A stretch of DNA of 11,330 bases from Bacteroidales bacterium UBA3724 (GTDB taxonomy: Bacteria > Bacteroidota > Bacteroidia > Bacteroidales > P3): NCBI GenBank assembly GCA_002371315.1, contig DFHL01000129.1, positions 5,887-17,216 of the forward strand. Direction: 5' to 3'. Each line of letters begins with the position of its first letter. The stretch's first letter is position 1. The notes beneath the pieces are model-generated. The model was not told the DNA's origin and searched no databases. It worked only from the letters and a program-made list of their open reading frames with translations. Positions 7,747 to 11,330 of the stretch are shown here, in pieces. The position numbers and the translations under genes are program-made.

Positions 7747-7808
7747 TAGTAATTAATTAATTTGATTATTTATAGGTGTTTTTTTTACGTTTTTGATGTC
7801 TGAATTTA

Positions 7809-7911
7809 GGGAAGTTAGAGGGGAGTTAAGGGGAGTTAAGGGACAATAGTGTCCAGCAGGTACATTTGTCACTTAACTTCCTTTAAAATCCCTTGACTCC
7901 ATTTAACTCCC
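7809..7911. repeat. Inverted array of ~10-nt units, copy 1 (between the lipoprotein gene and riboswitch)
   Basis: The left half (+ strand) has three units, GGGAAGTTAGA (7809), GGGAGTTAAG (7821) and GGGAGTTAAG (7831), followed by GGACAATA. The right half starts with ATTTGTC (7864-7870) and continues with TTAACTTCC (7873), a degenerate TTTAAAATCCC (7882), TTGACTCC (7893) and TTTAACTCCC (7902). The two halves are imperfect inverted copies, so the whole can fold into a long hairpin. The innermost units 7831-7840 and 7872-7881 pair over 10 positions with one G-T. It begins 13 nt past the lipoprotein stop. It is the same family as the array at 8775-8926. The function is unknown; the terminal hairpin lacks a classic T-run on either side. 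Confidence 0.85.
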
Positions 7912-7924
7912 AACATAATACTGG

Positions 7925-8722
7925 TTATCGTTTATAGATCACATAGAAGCGGTCGGCCGTCGAATAGCGGATGCGCTCCACGCGGTCGCCCGACTCCTTG
8001 CCGCAAGCGTCCACGGCGCGCACCGTCTCGAACATCGCCGCGCCGCTGACATTGATTATCTCGCTGACAAAGAAGTTGTCGGCGATATGCTTCTTCACGC
8101 CTTTCTGGCCTATGGTGTAGGTCACAAAGTTGCCAAACGTCAACGGCGTATTGTCCTGAGTGAACGACAGGCCCTGCGGCTTGCCCCTCTTGGGCGTGTC
8201 CTTCACGCCGCACAGCTCCATCTCGCGCGTGGCGATGCGGAACTCCGAGAAGTACTTGGTGCTATGGGGCGGAATCATCACAACGGGGCGCTCCGTCACC
8301 TGGCTGGCCTTCATCTCGCTCGTGCTTGTGCCCTCCATATTTTCAAAGCTCGATTTCTTCCTGTTCTTGCGCTCCTGCTTCGAAATGGTGATGGTCGACG
8401 ACTTGGTCGTCGTCCAGCCGCGAGCCTGATAATAGTCGTTGGCGTTGCCGTTCAGGATAAAGAACGTCTCGGCCAGGTTCACATACACCACCGAATCCGT
8501 GTTGTTCGTAAACCAGAAGCCTGCGTCGCCGTTCTCGTCGAAAAAGCTATAGCGCACCAGGCAGTTGCCCGCCTCGTGGCACAACTTGCCGTCCTTCATC
8601 TCGCACTGCGAGGCGTCGACGGGATTGGTTTGGTACACCTGATAGTAGGTCGCCTTCGAGCAACCCGCCGCAAGGCAGCAACCCACCACGGCCATCAGCA
8701 AAAAAATTCTTTTCTGTTTCAT
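7925..8722 (-). CDS. Hypothetical lipoprotein
   Basis: I do not recognise this 265-residue protein. It has a lipoprotein signal: positive start MKQKR, hydrophobic core and a lipobox ending in AAG-C with Cys21 as the likely lipidated residue, followed by SKATYYQVYQTNP. The mature part is soluble and mixed, with a strongly basic, polar segment around residues 113-126 (SKQERKNRKKSSFE) that looks like a loop. The C-terminal half has VMIPPHSTKYFSEF and ends in RIRYSTADRFYVIYKR. No catalytic motif or domain was identified. Cysteines beyond the lipobox exist (for example in QCEMKDGKLCHEAGNC), so a disulfide is possible. It is probably anchored in the outer or inner membrane facing the periplasm. It is a single gene with 199- and 210-nt gaps on either side, each filled by an inverted repeat array. 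Confidence 0.82.
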   Translation of the reverse strand: MKQKRIFLLMAVVGCCLAAGCSKATYYQVYQTNPVDASQCEMKDGKLCHEAGNCLVRYSFFDENGDAGFWFTNNTDSVVYVNLAETFFILNGNANDYYQARGWTTTKSSTITISKQERKNRKKSSFENMEGTSTSEMKASQVTERPVVMIPPHSTKYFSEFRIATREMELCGVKDTPKRGKPQGLSFTQDNTPLTFGNFVTYTIGQKGVKKHIADNFFVSEIINVSGAAMFETVRAVDACGKESGDRVERIRYSTADRFYVIYKR

Positions 8723-8774
8723 CGTGTTTAATTATTTGAGTGTTTGAAAAATGATTATCTGTTGAAAATTAAAA

Positions 8775-8926
8775 GGGAGTTAAAAAGGGAGTTAAATGGG
8801 AAGTAATAAAAGGGAGTTAAAGTGGACAATACGTTTGTCTACAATATTGTTGCATAATGCATTGTCCATTTTAACTTCCACTTTAACTTCCTTTTTAACT
8901 TCCATTTTTACTTCCATTTTTACTTC
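8775..8926. repeat. Inverted array of ~10-nt units, copy 2 (between the ureohydrolase-like and lipoprotein genes)
   Basis: The left half (+ strand) has GGGAGTTAAA at 8775 and 8787, a variant GGGAAGTAATAAA at 8798, and GGGAGTTAAA at 8812. The centre is TGGACAAT (8823-8830) facing ATTGTCCA (8861-8868), with a perfect palindrome ACAATATTGT (8841-8850) in the loop. The right half has TTAACTTCC at 8871, TTTAACTTCC at 8882 and 8894, and the variant TTTTACTTCC/T at 8906 and 8917. Positions 8812-8830 pair with 8861-8879 over 19 positions, including two G-T pairs. It starts 6 nt after the stop of the ureohydrolase-like gene and ends 52 nt before the lipoprotein ATG. It is not CRISPR (units too short, no spacers). 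The function is unknown. Confidence 0.9.
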
Positions 8927-8932
8927 TCATTG

Positions 8933-10108
8933 TTAGTTCAGTCGCTGGTAGTACTTCGTCCACAGCTCCGGCACCTCGTTCTTCTGCGCCTGCTCATAGT
9001 CGGCATACGTGCACGGCACCAGCAGGTGGCGCTGGTACTGCTCGCGGCACTCGCCGTTGTACGGCACCTCCATCCACCAGCGGTCACTCTTCTTGCTCTT
9101 GTAGAACGAAATCTCGAAGTCGCCGTCGTTCAGGCCCACCATAAAATGCTTGTAGTTGTGCTTGTCGCGATGCGGAAAGTCGGCAGCGCGGTTGCAGAAA
9201 CCCTCGATGAAATACCATATCGCGTGCGCCAGCAGGTGCGCCGTCTGCCCGCGACGGTCATAGAGCGGATTGTACTCATAGAACCCTATCGTCGACAGCT
9301 TGTCGCTCATACCCGCAAAACGCGCCAGGCGGCACAGCTCCTCGCCATAGAAGCCGTGCGGCGACCCCTGCGCCTGGCCCGGGGCGTCGCTCAGACGCAC
9401 ACAGCCAATGTCAACCGACACCATATCGGCCGACCGCACCAGCGTCTCGGCACGAACCATATCGCCCTGAATGGCACCCAGGCGGTAGGCGTCAAAGCCC
9501 AGCTCGTCCATCAGCTGCGCCAGCTCCGACCCGTTGAAGTAGGTCTGATAGCCGATATTGGCAAAATTGAACAGAAAGTTAGGCTGCTGCGCCACGATGT
9601 GGCTCAGCCAGTTGCGGCTGTCCAGCGGACGCGAGTCGCTGCCCAGGTCAAGCATCGAGTCGATGCTGGCCACATTCACCACGCGCCCCAGCACCTCGTA
9701 GGCCTTGTAGTTCGAAAACGAATAGTCCTGGCTGCCGCCAAGGATGATGACCGTAATGTTCATCTCCACAAGCTTGTACAGCACCTCGGTGACGGCAAAG
9801 CGCGTGTCCTCAGGCGTGCGGCCCGGAGCAATATTGCCCAAGTCCACAATCCTCGCCCCCTCGGCCGGCTTGGCCAGCGGATAGAGAAAACGCCTCACCT
9901 CGTCGGGACCGTCCTTACAGCCACTGTTGCGCGGCGACCCACTGTCGTCGCAGATGCCCACAATCGCCAACACAGCACCCTCAAGGCTCGGAAAACCGGC
10001 CTCGGCGGTATGAATTTGCGACACCGAAGCGATATTTGTATAGAATTCGCCCTCGGCAAGCACCTCGCCATCAAGACTAACAGGCTGAAAATATGTGCTT
10101 AACTCCAT
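8933..10108 (-). CDS. Ureohydrolase-fold protein (arginase/agmatinase/formimidoylglutamase-like) with altered metal site
   Basis: The protein has 391 residues, longer than typical arginases (about 300), with an N-terminal extension of about 40 residues and a C-terminal tail rich in aromatic and basic residues. The ureohydrolase core is recognisable: LAIVGICDD (48-55), GCKDGPDEVRRFLYPL (63-78), IILGGSQDYS (121-130), VASIDSMLDLG (146-156), MVSVDIGCVRLSDAPG (229-244) and IGFYEYNPLYD (274-284). In active enzymes the two Mn ions are held by GGxH, DxHxD and SxDxD motifs. Here the His of GGxH is Q127, the His of DxHxD is M152 and the second Asp of SxDxD is G235, while D150, D154 and D233 remain. Catalysis as a normal arginase is therefore doubtful. 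Similar sequences in Bacteroidota are usually annotated as formimidoylglutamase or arginase family. There are no hut or polyamine genes beside it. ATG 10108 is the natural start. Confidence 0.85.
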   Translation of the reverse strand: MELSTYFQPVSLDGEVLAEGEFYTNIASVSQIHTAEAGFPSLEGAVLAIVGICDDSGSPRNSGCKDGPDEVRRFLYPLAKPAEGARIVDLGNIAPGRTPEDTRFAVTEVLYKLVEMNITVIILGGSQDYSFSNYKAYEVLGRVVNVASIDSMLDLGSDSRPLDSRNWLSHIVAQQPNFLFNFANIGYQTYFNGSELAQLMDELGFDAYRLGAIQGDMVRAETLVRSADMVSVDIGCVRLSDAPGQAQGSPHGFYGEELCRLARFAGMSDKLSTIGFYEYNPLYDRRGQTAHLLAHAIWYFIEGFCNRAADFPHRDKHNYKHFMVGLNDGDFEISFYKSKKSDRWWMEVPYNGECREQYQRHLLVPCTYADYEQAQKNEVPELWTKYYQRLN

Positions 10109-10131
10109 TATGATGCATATTTTTGATTTTG

Positions 10132-10139
10132 TAAAGATA
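10132..10139 (-). promoter_or_regulatory. Possible -7 box of the ureohydrolase-like gene
   Basis: The minus strand reads TATCTTTA, one mismatch from the Bacteroidota TAnnTTTG -7 element, 23 nt before the ATG at 10108. That would give a short leader of about 15 nt. No clear -33 TTTG lies at the expected distance, so this is only a candidate. Confidence 0.3.
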
Positions 10140-10290
10140 GCAAAATTTCCTGAATCAGAAAACTAATTTTCAAAATCATTTTTTATTCCACGCCAAAACA
10201 CAGTCCCCGTCGTCATTCCCGCCGCAACCGCAAAAAATCCTAAAAATATATTTTTTAAACTGCGAATTGGTTGCACATCTAATTAATTAT

Positions 10291-10450
10291 AACTGCGAAT
10301 TAATCGAATTTAACGAATTATTTTTCATTTCCCGACGCAGTCGGGAAACTTATTTCCAAGATTTATTCGGATTTCCAAGATTTGCCCGTACTGCTGGAAA
10401 AAATGATTTCCAAGATTTCCAAGATTTCGCTCGCTTGCGAGCGGGAGACA
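10291..10450. repeat. Head-plus-body intergenic repeat, copy 1
   Basis: The head unit (10291-10320; begins AACTGCGAATTAATCG) leads directly into a 136-nt body (10315-10450). The body carries a 9-bp hairpin TTTCCCGAC-GCA-GTCGGGAAA (10328-10348), four TTTCCAAGATTT-type elements (near 10353, 10372, 10407 and 10416), and a 7-bp hairpin CGCTCGC-TT-GCGAGCG (10428-10443). The body matches the copy at 10557-10692, with the same length and four substitutions that I can count. The element type is not identified. Confidence 0.9.
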
Positions 10451-10477
10451 CAATCATTATTCCTATAATTACATTTT

Positions 10478-10507
10478 AACTGCGAATTAATCGAATTTAA
10501 CGAATTA
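10478..10507. repeat. Isolated head unit of the intergenic repeat
   Basis: These 30 nt, beginning AACTGCGAATTAATCG, are identical to the head at 10291-10320 but are followed by unrelated sequence (ATCTCTTGATG) instead of the body. This shows that the head can exist without the body. Confidence 0.85.
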
Positions 10508-10542
10508 ATCTCTTGATGTTTATAATTGTGTTTTGCAGGCAA

Positions 10543-10692
10543 AACGCGAATTAATCGAATTATTTTTCATTTCCCGACGCAGTCGGGAAAACTATTTCCA
10601 AGATTTTTTCGGATTTCCAAGATTTGCCTGTACTGCTGGAAAAAATGATTTCCAAGATTTCCAAGATTTCGCTCGCTTGCGAGCGGGAGACA
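10543..10692. repeat. Head-plus-body intergenic repeat, copy 2
   Basis: The head here begins AACGCGAATTAATCG and lacks one 9-nt TAACGAATT unit compared with copy 1. The body (10557-10692) is the same 136 nt length as copy 1, offset 242 nt, about 97% identical. Both hairpins are conserved without change: TTTCCCGAC-GCA-GTCGGGAAA (10570-10590) and CGCTCGC-TT-GCGAGCG (10670-10685). All four differences fall outside the hairpin stems. Confidence 0.9.
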
Positions 10693-10854
10693 AAACCACC
10701 CTCAAAACCCCGAAAACTCATCCTTGTAACCCGCTGTCTCCCAGCACCAATCACCTACCAAAGTTCACTGTAACCTCACCTTAACTTTTAAGAAAATTTT
10801 CGCCAGTGGACAATAATAGGGTTTTTGTTGCGTTATGGATGGCAGAAAGTGTGG

Positions 10855-10870
10855 CGAAAGCCCGCTTTCG
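10855..10870 (+). other. Small hairpin in the leader of the DUF6266-like gene
   Basis: CGAAAG-CCCG-CTTTCG forms a 6-bp stem with a 4-nt loop, 43 nt upstream of the ATG at 10914. There is no T-run, so it is not a normal terminator. It could be a leader structure. No TAnnTTTG box is visible between 10780 and 10913. Confidence 0.35.
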
Positions 10871-10913
10871 GACCCTTAACCTATTAATTAACAATCTTTA
10901 AACAAAACGTACT

Positions 10914-11330
10914 ATGGGAAAAACGGATTTTGGTTTTATGGCCGGATTTAGCGGCCGCCTGGGCAACTTGATCGGATACCGCTGGCGCGGACGGATGTGC
11001 GTGCGCACGATGCCGTCGCACTATCGCGACGCGCGCACCCCCGAGCAGCTGCAGCAACGCGCACTGTTCAAGGCGGTTGTGCAGTTTGCGGCACGCGCAC
11101 GGCAGGTGCTGAAAAAAGGTATGAACGCCGTCAGCCTCGACGCGCAGATGACTGAAAGCAACTATTTTATGCGCGTAAACAAGCGCTGCTTCGCGCTCGC
11201 GGCCGGTACGCAGGACGAGTTGCAGGTTGACTATGAGAACCTTCTGCTGGCCGACGGGCCTGTGGCACCCGTGGCCTTCTACGAGCCGCAGATGCTGGAC
11301 GAGACCACGCTGAGCGTTGATTTCGAGAAG
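10914..11330 (+). CDS. DUF6266-like protein (3' end missing)
   Basis: An open frame of 139 codons runs from ATG 10914 to the window end without a stop, so the gene continues beyond it. The N-terminus MGKTDFGFMAGFSGRLGNLIGYRWRG and the following CVRTMPSHYRD, ARTPEQLQQRALF block resemble, from memory, the start of Bacteroidota DUF6266 proteins (small glycine-rich N-terminus with GGFSGKVGN-, WKG-, and RT-x-x-QLxQR-like segments; full length about 200-220 residues). No signal peptide or membrane segment is seen, so it is probably cytoplasmic. The function of the family is unknown. The coding sequence is GC-rich and arginine-rich, in contrast to the AT-rich repeat spacer before it. The leader ends AACAAAACGTACTATG with no Shine-Dalgarno. 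The family name is from recall and should be confirmed by profile search. Confidence 0.75.
   Translation, partial: MGKTDFGFMAGFSGRLGNLIGYRWRGRMCVRTMPSHYRDARTPEQLQQRALFKAVVQFAARARQVLKKGMNAVSLDAQMTESNYFMRVNKRCFALAAGTQDELQVDYENLLLADGPVAPVAFYEPQMLDETTLSVDFEK

Larger units (their letters stand above)
10109..10913. other. 805-nt gene-free spacer built mostly of repeats
   Basis: No gene is supported here. The stretch holds, left to right: a possible promoter for the minus-strand gene (10132-10139), AT-rich sequence, a partial head unit AACTGCGAATT at 10258, a complete head plus body repeat (10291-10450), an isolated head (10478-10507), a truncated head plus body (10543-10692), then about 220 nt of non-repetitive leader before the DUF6266-like gene, including a small hairpin. 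Short open frames through the two bodies encode similar peptides only because the DNA is repeated. Confidence 0.75.

Noticed and set aside
7809..8926. A CRISPR array or composite transposon from the paired repeats.
   Set aside because: Units are about 10 nt with no spacers and both orientations occur in each array. No cas or transposase gene lies between or beside them; only a lipoprotein gene is enclosed.
8930..10102. A 390-codon plus-strand frame opposite the ureohydrolase-like gene.
   Set aside because: The minus-strand protein has conserved family segments. The plus-strand one is an Arg/His/Val-rich shadow.
10267..10784. Two short plus-strand frames encoding similar peptides (FFISRRSRE..., FARLRAGD).
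   Set aside because: The similarity comes from the repeated 136-nt DNA body; the frames run through both hairpins, have no leader signals, and differ in their ends. They are non-coding repeats.

Overview
The window is bacterial, almost certainly Bacteroidota and most likely a GC-rich member of the Bacteroidales (Prevotella-like). The evidence is GC-rich genes separated by AT-rich spacers, starts that mostly lack a Shine-Dalgarno sequence, a Bacteroidota-type -7 box (TAnnTTTG) ahead of purD, a TonB-dependent receptor/PnuT/thiamine pyrophosphokinase operon of the kind known from this phylum, and a DUF6266-type gene at the right end. The genus is an inference.

Layout. Positions 1-2576 (+) hold a tight operon: the 3' part of a YhcC/TIGR01212-type radical SAM gene, then a FecCD-type permease and its ATPase, which share an ATGA overlap. 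This is an iron-siderophore, heme or cobalamin importer whose binding protein is not in the window. Positions 2713-4026 (+) hold purD (de novo purine synthesis). It has its own promoter-like box and ends at a strong 15-bp hairpin that also serves the convergent operon on the other strand.

Positions 7746-4099 (-) hold a thiamine-salvage operon: a TPP riboswitch whose 3' end contains the ribosome-binding site, an outer-membrane TonB-dependent receptor, the inner-membrane transporter PnuT, and thiamine pyrophosphokinase, which converts imported thiamine to TPP. Product, sensor and uptake route form a closed feedback loop: high TPP should close the riboswitch and hide the receptor's ribosome-binding site.

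Positions 7925-10108 (-) hold an unrecognised lipoprotein gene and an arginase/agmatinase/formimidoylglutamase-fold gene in which three of the six metal-ligand positions appear to be replaced. The lipoprotein gene is bracketed by two related inverted arrays of a ~10-nt unit (GGGAGTTAA outward, TTAACTTCC inward).

Positions 10109-10913 carry no gene that I can support. They hold a modular repeat: two 136-nt bodies about 97% identical, each with two hairpins, and separate 'AACTGCGAATTAATCG...' head units. From 10914 a DUF6266-like gene runs off the right end.

The thiamine operon is a known system type. The least explained material is the pair of inverted heptamer-like arrays, the head/body repeat, and the ligand-depleted ureohydrolase.
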